Assembly: GCA_943325595.2 (NCBI GenBank)
Contig: CALPQA020000004.1
Coordinates: 1 to 20,276, forward strand
Length of the DNA: 20,276 nucleotides
Direction of reading: 5' to 3'
From: Auritidibacter sp. Marseille-P8566
GTDB taxonomy: Bacteria > Bacteroidota > Bacteroidia > Flavobacteriales > Flavobacteriaceae
The first letter of the stretch is position 1. Each line of letters starts with the position of its first letter. The translations under genes were made by a program, and so were the position numbers. The notes under the pieces are model-generated. The model saw only the letters and a program-made list of their open reading frames with translations. It was not told the origin of the DNA and did no database searches. Of the stretch, positions 8,179-16,349 are shown in pieces.

Positions 8179-9699
8179 TTAATAACCTGGGTTTTGCGAT
8201 AAGTTTGCATTAAACAACGCGTCTGCAGGAATTGGGTATAATAAGTATTTTGAGTCTGAAACGTAAGGTTTCAATTCTCTAGCGTCAAGGAATTTTCCGA
8301 AACGAATCATGTCATTTCTTCTCCAACCTTCCCACCATAATTCTCTACCTCTTTCAGCATAAACTCCATCTAAAGTTGTAGCAGCAGCAGGTTGCCCTGT
8401 TCTTGTAGCAATTTGAGTCATGATTGCACCAGCACTTCCAGCTCCACCTCTTAGGATCGCTTCCGCTTTCATTAATAAGGCATCTGAATAACGCATTAAT
8501 ACGTAATCATTTTCAGGAGAATTTAAATTTAAATTATCTGGCTCATACTTCATTGCTCTAATACCAGCAGTTTCAAGTGAAGCGCCACTAGTGATTAAAG
8601 TTAAAGCAGCGGTATAAACCAATGGGTGGTTATTTCTGTCTTGTAATGCTACCGTTCCTCCTGGAGCATACATTTGACCAACTTGAAATCCAATTGGATT
8701 ACCAAAATCAGCAATGATTGAAGGAGTAGAATATTGGCGACGTTTATCACCAGCATTAAATTTGTTATAGTATTCAGCTACAGTTGCAAATCCATTCCAT
8801 CCACCTGGTGTTTGGTTGTAGTGCATACCCATTCTCCATCTTGATTGAATTCCTCCACCTGCTCCACCTCTAATATTTTTAGAAGTTAAAACTAGTTCGT
8901 TAGAAGTATTATTCGTTGGAGCAAAGTTAGACCAGTAGTTTGCAGCTAAAGTATTTGTCATAGCATCAACATTTGAAATTACTTTTGCCATATCAGCTGG
9001 GTCAAATGTGTAAGGAGCCACTCCTGTAGTAGAAGTAAAAACTGCTTTGTTCAAATATGCTTTTGCCAATAAAAAGTGAGCAGCATCTGCATTTGCAATA
9101 CTTGCATCAGTTGCTACACGAGCAGGCAAGCTTGCTACAACCGCTTCTAATTCGCTAATTACAAAATTTGTAGCGTCAGTTCGAGACCATACTTTTGGAT
9201 CGTCCTCTAATTTAGAACCTGCTGGTCTATAAGGAGCTTGTCCGAATAAATCTACCACGTGATAGTAGAAAAATGCTCTTAAAAAACGAGCTTGAACAAT
9301 TTCTGAAGCTGTTCCACCTTGTTCGATAATTACGTTACAGTTATAAACGTTAGAAAGTAAAGAATTCCAAGCGTTTTTAACCTCTACGTGATCTGGAGCC
9401 CAAGTTAGAGTATGTAATTGTCTCCATTTAGCATTATCATCCCAGTCACCTCCACGAGTTGGTCCTACTAATGCATCAGATGCCATTTCGTCCATCGCAT
9501 ACATTTTATCTTGATCTTGGAACCCACGTAAACCTTCGTAAGTTTTAGCTAAAAGTGCCGCTGTATTTACTGCAGTACCGCTTCCAGAAGTTTGATTGGC
9601 TACACCGTCTAAAACTTCTTCATCTAGATTCGTACAACTTACACTAAATATAAGTGTTCCCGAAAACAAGATGCTTTTTATAATATTATTTCGTTTCAT
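8179..9699 (-). CDS. SusD/RagB-family nutrient-binding outer-membrane lipoprotein
   Basis: A 506-residue SusD-like protein, the lid subunit that captures a glycan or oligosaccharide over a SusC transporter. The signal ends with lipobox SVSC (Cys22), and the mature N-terminus TNLDEEVLD is typical of the family. The acidic cluster just after the Cys resembles the surface-export signal of Bacteroidota lipoproteins. Family features at the C-terminus are YVLMRYSDALLMKAEA, ERGRELWWEGWRR and the ending YPIP...NLSQNPGY. The length is normal for the family. It starts 11 bp after the susC stop and is followed by a terminator, so susC-susD is a two-gene unit. The substrate cannot be read from the sequence; the alpha-glucoside enzymes nearby under a shared operator suggest alpha-linked gluco-oligosaccharides. 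Confidence 0.95.
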   Translation of the reverse strand: MKRNNIIKSILFSGTLIFSVSCTNLDEEVLDGVANQTSGSGTAVNTAALLAKTYEGLRGFQDQDKMYAMDEMASDALVGPTRGGDWDDNAKWRQLHTLTWAPDHVEVKNAWNSLLSNVYNCNVIIEQGGTASEIVQARFLRAFFYYHVVDLFGQAPYRPAGSKLEDDPKVWSRTDATNFVISELEAVVASLPARVATDASIANADAAHFLLAKAYLNKAVFTSTTGVAPYTFDPADMAKVISNVDAMTNTLAANYWSNFAPTNNTSNELVLTSKNIRGGAGGGIQSRWRMGMHYNQTPGGWNGFATVAEYYNKFNAGDKRRQYSTPSIIADFGNPIGFQVGQMYAPGGTVALQDRNNHPLVYTAALTLITSGASLETAGIRAMKYEPDNLNLNSPENDYVLMRYSDALLMKAEAILRGGAGSAGAIMTQIATRTGQPAAATTLDGVYAERGRELWWEGWRRNDMIRFGKFLDARELKPYVSDSKYLLYPIPADALFNANLSQNPGY

Positions 9700-9710
9700 T
9701 GTTTTTCTAA

Positions 9711-12704
9711 TTAAAATGTTACATTAAGTCCAATAGCAATGCTTTTGTCTCTTGGATACGATAAATATTCCATACCAGCTGAAGGCACACCATTCATTTG
9801 TTTATCAGTATCAACCTCTGGATCAAATCCTGAGTAGCTAGTTAACACAAATAAATTTTGAGCATTTACATAAAAACGAGCTGATTTTACATTGTACTTA
9901 GTTAAGAAATCACTTTTTAAAGTATAACCAAAAGTTATATTACCCAATCTTAAGAAATCTCCTTTTTCAAGGTATTTAGTAGATGGTGAATTAGGATCTC
10001 CTTGTGCTTGAGCAGAAGTAGCCGCTTCTTCAGTTACGTTACGACCTCCAAGGAAAGCTCCTTTGAAGAAATAAGCGTTTTTAGTATTGTTGTAAATGTA
10101 GTGTCCAAATGCACCATAGAAAGAAGCACTTGCATCTAAGTTTTTATAGGTTACATTAGTATTTAAACCAAGATTCATTTTAGGCAATGGTTGTTTGTTA
10201 AGCAATTTTTTTGCTGCCAAACCTAAACCTGTGTCATTTCCTGCAGCATCTGCATAGATTGAAGCTCCTTGTGCATCATATCCTCTCCACTCATACATGT
10301 AGTAGCTATAGATAGGAGCATTGTTTGTAATAACTTGTGCATAAGCATCTGTTAATCCTTGACCATTCAAACCACCTGTTGATACGAATCCTGCAAAGTT
10401 TTTCATTTCATTACTTAAAAATGAAGCATTTCCAGAAATATCCCAAGTTAAATCATTTGAATCAATTACTTTGTAGTTCAAAGAAACCTCAACACCTTTG
10501 TTTATTAAGTTTCCAGGTAAGTTTTTGTAACGAGGAGATGGCGGACCTGGTTGCGTTGCAGCAGCAGGGATAGGGAAAATTAAATCCTTAGTGTCTCTTT
10601 GGAAATAATCCAATGATCCACTTAATTTATTATTCAATAAAGTAAAATCAACACCTACTCCGTAAGATTTAGTAGTTTCCCATCTCAAATCAGAGTTACT
10701 GTTACTATCAATGTTCAATGAACCATTCAATCCATAAGCTGATCTTGCGATTGCAGAGTTTGGAGAAAATTCTTGATTTCCAGTAATACCATAGTTAGTT
10801 CTAACTTTAAGACTGTTTAATAAACCATCTTTGTTTTCTATCGCTTTGTATGCTAAACCTGCAGAAGGGAAATAATCGTATTTGTTATTTTTTCCAAGTT
10901 TAGTTGAACCATCAGTACGTAAAGTTCCAGTGAAAAGGAATTTTTTGTAAATAGTTAAATTAGTTCTAGCATAAAATGATTGTAATTCAACTCTATTTCT
11001 GTAAGAATCAGCTCTGAATTCATTTTGGAAAGCTCCTTCGATATTGTCAATCAAATTAGTTTGAGCAGCATCGTATCCTTTTCCTCTTGCGTTGTATCCG
11101 TTTGCAGTATAATCATAGTAAGAATATCCTACTAACGCATCTACAGATAAATTACTACCAAAATCATTATTATAATTCAACGTGTGCTCGAAAGTTCTAT
11201 TGAATTTTGCTTGATTTAAAATAGCCGCTTGACCATATTTTTTCACACCATCTTGAGTTGCTTGAGCAACATCTTTAATGTGTATAGATGGTAATATTTG
11301 ACTTTTTCTAACAGAATTTGAAGTTTCAATTCCAAATAAGAATTGGTATTTCAAGTGACTATTAAATTTATAAGTAGTATTGATACTTCCTAATAATTTA
11401 TTTGTGTTAGTATAATCTGTGTAAGAATTCAACAATTGAACAGGATTTAAATAATCATCATCAACTGGTCCTTGTGGGCCATTGTTTGAAAATGAATAGT
11501 AACTTCCGTCATTATTATAAATTGGTAACGTTGGGTTCCAATATAAAGCGGTTCCAATTAAATTTCCTATGTATCCAACATTATTTGACAATAACGTAGT
11601 TTGATCTTTAATACCAGCATAAATAATTCTGCTTTCCACTTTCATTTTTCCACCAAAGAAATCATTAGAATTGAAAAGAGACGCTGTATATTTGTTTAAA
11701 CCTGTGTTTTTTACAATACCATCATTAGTAGAGGCACCAAAAGATACTCTTGTGTTTGAATTTTCAGTTGATTTTGAAAAAGACAAATCGTTATTAGTAG
11801 AGAAACCATTTTGCATTACTGCATCTTTCCAATTGTATTGTCTAGAACCTTTATCAGTTCCACCGTTAGCAACAAATTGACCCGCATCCATCACGTTAAA
11901 ATCACCAGACATTTTGCTGAATTGAACAGATGAATTGTAGCTAATTTGTGGCTCTTTTGATTTACCTTTTTTAGTAGTAATAACAATTACACCATTGGCA
12001 CCACGAGAACCATAAATTGCAGTTGAAGAAGCATCTTTCAAAATACTGATACTTTCAATGTCATTTTGGTTTACGAAGTTTAATGGATTTCTTGATGAAG
12101 AATCTCCTAAAAGACTATCACCACCAGCAGAGATATTTCCACCATCCAAAGGCACACCGTCAATTACGATAAGTGGACCGTTTCCTGAACGAACAGAAGA
12201 GTTACCTCTAATTCTAATAGAAACACCAGCACCTGGCTCACCACTTGATTGTGTAACTTGCACACCTGCTACTTTTCCTCTAAGCAATTGAGCAGGAGAA
12301 GGAGAGGCTACGTTGTCGAAATCTTTTGAACCAATTTGGTCAATAGCTCCAGTTGCGTCTTTTTTCTTTACAGAACCGTAACCGATAACTACTACTTCTT
12401 TTAATTCAGCTGAATCTTCTTTCAAGACAACTTTTACTGTTGTTTTTCCGGCTACATTTATTTCTTGACTCTTAAGTCCAATGTAACTAAAAACCAAAAC
12501 AGCATTCGAACCCACATTTTTAATTGTGAATTTTCCATCTAAATCTGTTTGTGCTCCATTTGTTGTTCCTTTAACTGCAACAGAGGCTCCTGGTAATGGA
12601 CCATTACTGTCAGAGATTGTTCCAGACACATCTTGCGAATAGGCAAAACTTGACCCTAGAATCATTAGAAACATAATTAAGCCTTTAAGTAGACTATTTT
12701 TCAT
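9711..12704 (-). CDS. SusC/RagA-family TonB-dependent outer-membrane transporter
   Basis: A 997-residue TonB-linked beta-barrel importer. In order it has a Sec signal peptide (about 1-24, ending SSFAYSQ), a carboxypeptidase-regulatory-like Ig domain (about 27-100, GTTNGAQTDLDGKFTI), the SusC-typical segment KEVVVIGYG near residues 103-111, a plug domain (about 115-245, with LLRGKVAGVQV, SIRIRGNSSV and PLIVIDGVPL), and a barrel of roughly 750 residues ending in the outer-membrane signature IAIGLNVTF with terminal Phe. The length is normal for SusC. It is first in a two-gene unit with susD. The leader is about 43 nt, with a TAGGTTTG -7 element and a LacI-type operator cluster upstream. No Shine-Dalgarno sequence is visible, as is common in Bacteroidota. 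Confidence 0.96.
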   Translation of the reverse strand: MKNSLLKGLIMFLMILGSSFAYSQDVSGTISDSNGPLPGASVAVKGTTNGAQTDLDGKFTIKNVGSNAVLVFSYIGLKSQEINVAGKTTVKVVLKEDSAELKEVVVIGYGSVKKKDATGAIDQIGSKDFDNVASPSPAQLLRGKVAGVQVTQSSGEPGAGVSIRIRGNSSVRSGNGPLIVIDGVPLDGGNISAGGDSLLGDSSSRNPLNFVNQNDIESISILKDASSTAIYGSRGANGVIVITTKKGKSKEPQISYNSSVQFSKMSGDFNVMDAGQFVANGGTDKGSRQYNWKDAVMQNGFSTNNDLSFSKSTENSNTRVSFGASTNDGIVKNTGLNKYTASLFNSNDFFGGKMKVESRIIYAGIKDQTTLLSNNVGYIGNLIGTALYWNPTLPIYNNDGSYYSFSNNGPQGPVDDDYLNPVQLLNSYTDYTNTNKLLGSINTTYKFNSHLKYQFLFGIETSNSVRKSQILPSIHIKDVAQATQDGVKKYGQAAILNQAKFNRTFEHTLNYNNDFGSNLSVDALVGYSYYDYTANGYNARGKGYDAAQTNLIDNIEGAFQNEFRADSYRNRVELQSFYARTNLTIYKKFLFTGTLRTDGSTKLGKNNKYDYFPSAGLAYKAIENKDGLLNSLKVRTNYGITGNQEFSPNSAIARSAYGLNGSLNIDSNSNSDLRWETTKSYGVGVDFTLLNNKLSGSLDYFQRDTKDLIFPIPAAATQPGPPSPRYKNLPGNLINKGVEVSLNYKVIDSNDLTWDISGNASFLSNEMKNFAGFVSTGGLNGQGLTDAYAQVITNNAPIYSYYMYEWRGYDAQGASIYADAAGNDTGLGLAAKKLLNKQPLPKMNLGLNTNVTYKNLDASASFYGAFGHYIYNNTKNAYFFKGAFLGGRNVTEEAATSAQAQGDPNSPSTKYLEKGDFLRLGNITFGYTLKSDFLTKYNVKSARFYVNAQNLFVLTSYSGFDPEVDTDKQMNGVPSAGMEYLSYPRDKSIAIGLNVTF

Positions 12705-12753
12705 ACGTAATAAATAATTGGTTAATAAATTTTTTTGTTTGTTTTAACAATAT

Positions 12754-12761
12754 CAAACCTA
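12754..12761 (-). promoter_or_regulatory. Bacteroidota-type -7 promoter element of susC
   Basis: On the minus strand this reads TAGGTTTG, an exact match to the Bacteroidota -7 consensus TAnnTTTG, 49 bp upstream of the susC ATG. The identical octamer occurs upstream of the GH65 gene. No TTG/TTTG appears at the expected -33 spacing, so the promoter may need an activator. Confidence 0.65.
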
Positions 12762-12800
12762 AAGTTTTTTTTATGATAAATTTAAGAATATTTAAACTAT

Positions 12801-12832
12801 ATCGTTTTCGGGGTGCCGAAAACGTTTTCGAT
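12801..12832. promoter_or_regulatory. LacI-family-type operator cluster upstream of susC
   Basis: A perfect 14-bp palindrome CGAAAACGTTTTCG (12817-12830, central CpG) is typical in form of LacI-family operators. An extra half-site CGTTTTCG lies at 12803-12810, exactly 20 bp from its repeat at 12823-12830. That half-site also pairs with the inner arm (12803-12811 with 12816-12824, 4-bp gap) as a second, overlapping inverted repeat. The palindrome is centred 69.5 bp upstream of the start of the -7 element. The same 14-mer stands upstream of GH65. The regulator is not encoded in the window. Confidence 0.75.
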
Positions 12833-13111
12833 TTGATATTTGATTTAATAAAAAAATAGCATTTTAATTATAGATACCATAAAAATAATAATTTAAAAAA
12901 ACATATATCCTAATTTTTGGGCTATTTAGTCAATTTAGGCTCGTGGAACCTTGTTTCTATTGAGTTTTATAAATAAATATCAATTATATCTACTTTTATT
13001 TTTTCGACTGCCCTTTGTATATAAAAATTCTAAGTTATATAAGTATACTTTGTATTGTATCACAATATCGACAAAGCAGCAAAAAGAATCGATGAAATAC
13101 AACAAAATAAA
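12833..13111. other. AT-rich intergenic spacer without recognised gene
   Basis: This is the main part of the 467-bp gap between susC and the GH65 gene. Apart from the susC promoter/operator on its left and the GH65 terminator on its right, I see only AT-rich sequence. It holds a small palindrome GTATAC and two copies of CTTTGTAT about 36 bp apart (near 13012 and 13048). I found no credible short gene, RNA or repeat family. Confidence 0.6.
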
Positions 13112-13147
13112 AATCCCATTCCTTTTATAAATTTTAGGAATGGGATT
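13112..13147 (-). terminator. Intrinsic terminator of the GH65 gene
   Basis: A perfect 12-bp stem (AATCCCATTCCT at 13112-13123 with AGGAATGGGATT at 13136-13147) with a 12-nt loop lies 24 nt past the GH65 stop. On the minus strand it is followed by a T-rich tract (TTTATTTTG). It ends GH65 transcription before the susC promoter region. Confidence 0.8.
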
Positions 13148-13171
13148 ATTTAATAAATTTAAGAAAAAAGA

Positions 13172-15178
13172 CTATTCAATAGTGATGGTTTTGTTTTCAG
13201 GACCAATCCCAATAATTTTTAGAGACTTCCATTTTTTTGGTAAAAGGCCTTTATTGTATTTTAGTCCATGATCCGTTTGTTCTACTCCTCCAAAACCAAA
13301 TAGTACAGCCTGAAGCATGGCACCAGCTCCCGTAGCAAAATAAGGATTACTACTATTTGCCGATTCAGAAAAAACACCAAATGGTGGTCGGCTATTTGGT
13401 AAATAGGATTTTACAAAATAAGCATAGGCTTTTTCCTGATTTCCCATTCTGGAATAAAGCACAGACAAAACTCCAGATGCCATTGCGGGACCATCTTTTT
13501 TATCAATTTTTTCAGTATAATAATCCAAATCTTTTTCTATTTGAGCTTTATCGGTAATAATGTGAAGCGGATAGGCTAATAAATTTACATCGGCCTGTTT
13601 TATCATTTGACCCTCATATCCTTTGTAATTTTGAGTAATTCCGTTTACTCGGTGAATTACTATTTTCTCTGAAACGTCCGTCCATTTCGGATCGATAGGT
13701 TCGCCCAAAATAGTCGCGGCTTTAATAGTATTTTTCAAAGCTTCAATTGCTGAGGCATTTGTAAATGCGTTATCATCGACATGTTGGGCATATTCATCTG
13801 CACCAACAACATTTAAAATAGAATAACTACCATCCTGATTTTTAACTACGCGACTTACCCAAAAATCAGCAATCTCCTTTAAAACTTTATATTCAGATCG
13901 CAACCAAGATTTGTCTTGCGTTAGTGCATAATAATTCCAAAAAGCAATGGCTATATCAGCGGTAATATGCTGTTCAAAAATTCCAGTTAATGCCCAAGTT
14001 GGAGTTGCTTCTTCTCCTGTATCGTCAGATTCCCACGGGTACATCGCTCCTTTATAACCATAAATTGTTGCTTTTTGTTTGGCTTTTTGCAAGCGATCAG
14101 AGCGGTAATCTAAGCACGATTTTGCCATATCGGGTTGTAATGCCAAAAGTGTTGGATACATCCAAAGTTCCGTATCCCAAAAAACATGACCATTATACCC
14201 TTGTGAAGATAATCCCATAGGCGAAATACTTTGTCGGGTTTCCGGTCGAATAAAAGAATATAAATTATACAGCGCAAAACGAACGCGTTGTTGTGCATCT
14301 AAATCCCCTTCAATTTGAATGTCTCCCGTATTCCATAATTCAGCCCAAGCCTGTTTGTGACGGTTTACTAAATTATCAATCCCTTGTTGCAACGCATAAA
14401 TAGGTTGTCTTTCGGATTCGTTCAAAGGATCGGTAATGTCTTTTGAAGTGCAAATTCCGCCCGCAATCGCAAATCTATATTTCTGTCCTTTCAGTAATTT
14501 TTTTGTAAAGCCAACTTCATCGCCAGTCTGTTTTAACGTTTCGGTTTGACCGTCAAATAGAAAAGTGGTTGATGCTGCAACGGTATATTTTCCTTTTAAG
14601 GTTTTAGCAGTAGTTCCAAAAACCGGCATTAAATATTGATTGTCTTTCAAAACACGAAACTGACTTCGCGCTTCTTTTAATTCATCTGGAACCGTCATAT
14701 AATTGTTGGCCACAATTTCGATATCTTTCAAAGGAGTAATTTCTACAATGGCCATCGCCGAAAACGGAACAGCTCTATTGGCTAGAATGGAATAGTTGAT
14801 GGTTGCCAAATCTTTAAAAGAAAAGGATGTGGTGCTAATTCCTTCTTTCATGGAAACTACTTGACTCCAATTGGAAATATTATCCGATTTTATTTCTTGA
14901 TTATTGATAGAAAGATGCAAATTCAAAAATTCGATGCCTCGAACTATTCGGCTAATTCCATTTTCGGGACTTCCCTCATAAACGCCACTCAGAATTATTT
15001 CTTTTGTTTTTAAAGGCGTATCATCAGTTACAATTCCGATTTGCCCATTTGCCATAGAAACGCCATAATAATTTTCCCGAGAACTTGCAAACAAATGCCA
15101 TTCGTCTGATTTTGATTGACTAAAAAGAGAAAGGTTTGCTAAAAGCGTTAAAATCAACAATTTAAATTTTAAAATCAT
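13172..15178 (-). CDS. Secreted GH65 alpha-glucoside hydrolase (kojibiose/trehalose/maltose-type family)
   Basis: A 668-residue protein with a Sec signal (MILKFKLLILTLLANLSLFS-Q), an N-terminal beta-sandwich region (about 25-280) and an (alpha/alpha)6 barrel. GH65 hallmarks are GYNGHVFWDTELWMYP (328-343) and VVGADEYAQHVDDNAFTN (457-474), whose Glu462 fits the general acid. Near the C-terminus, Glu605 in FGVFSES sits where GH65 hydrolases carry the general base and phosphorylases have a phosphate site. The spacing of these two Glu resembles, as I recall, the characterised Flavobacterium johnsoniae kojibiose hydrolase. The enzyme is therefore more likely an inverting hydrolase than a phosphorylase, acting outside the cytoplasm. 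The linkage (alpha-1,2, 1,3, 1,4 or 1,1) is open. It is a single gene with its own promoter/operator and terminator, divergent from fructokinase. Confidence 0.9.
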   Translation of the reverse strand: MILKFKLLILTLLANLSLFSQSKSDEWHLFASSRENYYGVSMANGQIGIVTDDTPLKTKEIILSGVYEGSPENGISRIVRGIEFLNLHLSINNQEIKSDNISNWSQVVSMKEGISTTSFSFKDLATINYSILANRAVPFSAMAIVEITPLKDIEIVANNYMTVPDELKEARSQFRVLKDNQYLMPVFGTTAKTLKGKYTVAASTTFLFDGQTETLKQTGDEVGFTKKLLKGQKYRFAIAGGICTSKDITDPLNESERQPIYALQQGIDNLVNRHKQAWAELWNTGDIQIEGDLDAQQRVRFALYNLYSFIRPETRQSISPMGLSSQGYNGHVFWDTELWMYPTLLALQPDMAKSCLDYRSDRLQKAKQKATIYGYKGAMYPWESDDTGEEATPTWALTGIFEQHITADIAIAFWNYYALTQDKSWLRSEYKVLKEIADFWVSRVVKNQDGSYSILNVVGADEYAQHVDDNAFTNASAIEALKNTIKAATILGEPIDPKWTDVSEKIVIHRVNGITQNYKGYEGQMIKQADVNLLAYPLHIITDKAQIEKDLDYYTEKIDKKDGPAMASGVLSVLYSRMGNQEKAYAYFVKSYLPNSRPPFGVFSESANSSNPYFATGAGAMLQAVLFGFGGVEQTDHGLKYNKGLLPKKWKSLKIIGIGPENKTITIE

Positions 15179-15203
15179 AATAAATGTATTTGTATATGTT
15201 TAC

Positions 15204-15211
15204 CAAACCTA
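15204..15211 (-). promoter_or_regulatory. Bacteroidota-type -7 promoter element of the GH65 gene
   Basis: On the minus strand it reads TAGGTTTG, matching TAnnTTTG and identical to the susC element, 25 bp upstream of the GH65 ATG. This would give a leader of about 20 nt. As at susC, no TTG is seen at the -33 distance. Confidence 0.65.
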
Positions 15212-15264
15212 TTCAAAAAAAACGGAATTTCATACTTTATCAGTTAAGTTTTGATTTCCTATAA

Positions 15265-15280
15265 TCGAAAACGTTTTCGA
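15265..15280. promoter_or_regulatory. LacI-family-type operator in the GH65/fructokinase divergent region
   Basis: A perfect 16-bp palindrome TCGAAAACGTTTTCGA sharing its inner 14 bp with the susC operator. It is centred 68.5 bp upstream of the start of the GH65 -7 element and about 172 bp before the fructokinase ATG. It could serve GH65, the plus-strand operon, or both. Confidence 0.75.
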
Positions 15281-15444
15281 TGCTTGAAATGCTTTTTCAA
15301 TTAAAAAACGAACACTTTTTTTGAAATGAATTCTATTTTTATAAAATAATGAATGTTGATTTTAATTAAGAATAGTTATTAAAATAAATTTTTAATCTAT
15401 TCGACGATTAACTTCCTTGATTAATTTGAATTTTAATTCTTAAA

Positions 15445-16341
15445 ATGACTAAAAATAGTTCCATATCAATTGCGTGTTTTGGCGAAATCTTATTTGATGT
15501 TTTCCCCAATCATAAAAAAATAGGTGGCGCCCCATTAAATGTCGCGTTTAGATTGAATTCATTAGGAATAAATGCTTCTATAATTAGTCGGATCGGAAAA
15601 GATGAATTGGGAAAAGAAATTAGAGTTTTTTTAAAAGAAAATAGTATCGTCACCCAAAATATTCAAGAAGATATTGATTTTGCTACAGGAGCAGTTTTAG
15701 TAGCACTTGACGAAAAAGGATCGGCTTCTTACACCATAAAATATCCCGTGGCTTGGGACAAAATTAGCCACTCAGTTGAAGTGGAAAATACTGTAAAAGA
15801 AGCTGACGCATTAGTTTTTGGAAGTTTGGCTTGTCGTGATGCTGTTTCGTTACAAACGATTTTGAAATTATTAAAAGTATCAAAATATAAAATTTTTGAT
15901 GTCAATTTAAGAGCACCATTTTATTCTAAAGAATTGCTAATTAATTTGATGAATCAAGCCGATTTTATTAAGTTTAATGAAGAGGAATTACTAGAAATTT
16001 GTGGGTTTCTTGAAACGCCTTTTTCCACATTGGAGGAAAATATAAGTTTCATTTCAAAACAAACAAACACAAATCAAATTTGTGTGACTAAAGGAAGTGA
16101 AGGAGCGGTTTTATTATATGAAGGAAAGCTGTTTTACAATGACGGATTTTCCGTAACTGTTGCCGACACAGTGGGTTCTGGTGATTCGTTTTTAGCGGGA
16201 TTATTGAGCCAATTGTTGACAACAAAAAATCCGCAAAAAGCACTTGATTTTGCATGTGCTTTGGGTGCAATTGTAGCAACAAAAGAAGGTGCCAATCCAA
16301 AAATTACTACTTCTGAAATTGAAGTATTAATAAAAAAATAA
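15445..16341 (+). CDS. PfkB-family carbohydrate kinase, probable fructokinase
   Basis: A 298-residue cytoplasmic ribokinase-like (PfkB) sugar kinase. The N-terminal signature GEILFDVFPNHKKIGGAPLN (13-32) is typical of bacterial fructokinases. The C-terminal PfkB signature DTVGSGDSFLAGL (241-253) contains the anion hole GSGD and the catalytic base Asp247. The length is standard and there is no signal peptide. The likely reaction is ATP-dependent phosphorylation of fructose to fructose 6-phosphate; other ketose or hexose substrates remain possible. It is first in the plus-strand operon, 8 bp before alpha-glucosidase A, which suggests that fructose is released from the imported glucoside. No clear -7 element is seen upstream; TTAATTTG near 15421 is off consensus and too close to the start. 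Confidence 0.88.
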   Translation: MTKNSSISIACFGEILFDVFPNHKKIGGAPLNVAFRLNSLGINASIISRIGKDELGKEIRVFLKENSIVTQNIQEDIDFATGAVLVALDEKGSASYTIKYPVAWDKISHSVEVENTVKEADALVFGSLACRDAVSLQTILKLLKVSKYKIFDVNLRAPFYSKELLINLMNQADFIKFNEEELLEICGFLETPFSTLEENISFISKQTNTNQICVTKGSEGAVLLYEGKLFYNDGFSVTVADTVGSGDSFLAGLLSQLLTTKNPQKALDFACALGAIVATKEGANPKITTSEIEVLIKK

Positions 16342-16349
16342 ATAAATAT

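Noticed and set aside
13005..13085. Possible small RNA or promoter in the susC-GH65 gap (repeated CTTTGTAT, palindrome GTATAC)
   Set aside because: No exact TAnnTTTG, no terminator following on the plus strand, and the repeats are short enough to arise by chance in AT-rich DNA.
13112..13147. Terminator acting on the plus strand
   Set aside because: No plus-strand gene precedes it and no clear T run follows on that strand; it fits the GH65 transcript on the minus strand.
15419..15432. -7 promoter element for fructokinase (TTAATTTG)
   Set aside because: It misses the TA of the consensus and would leave a leader of only about 10 nt.
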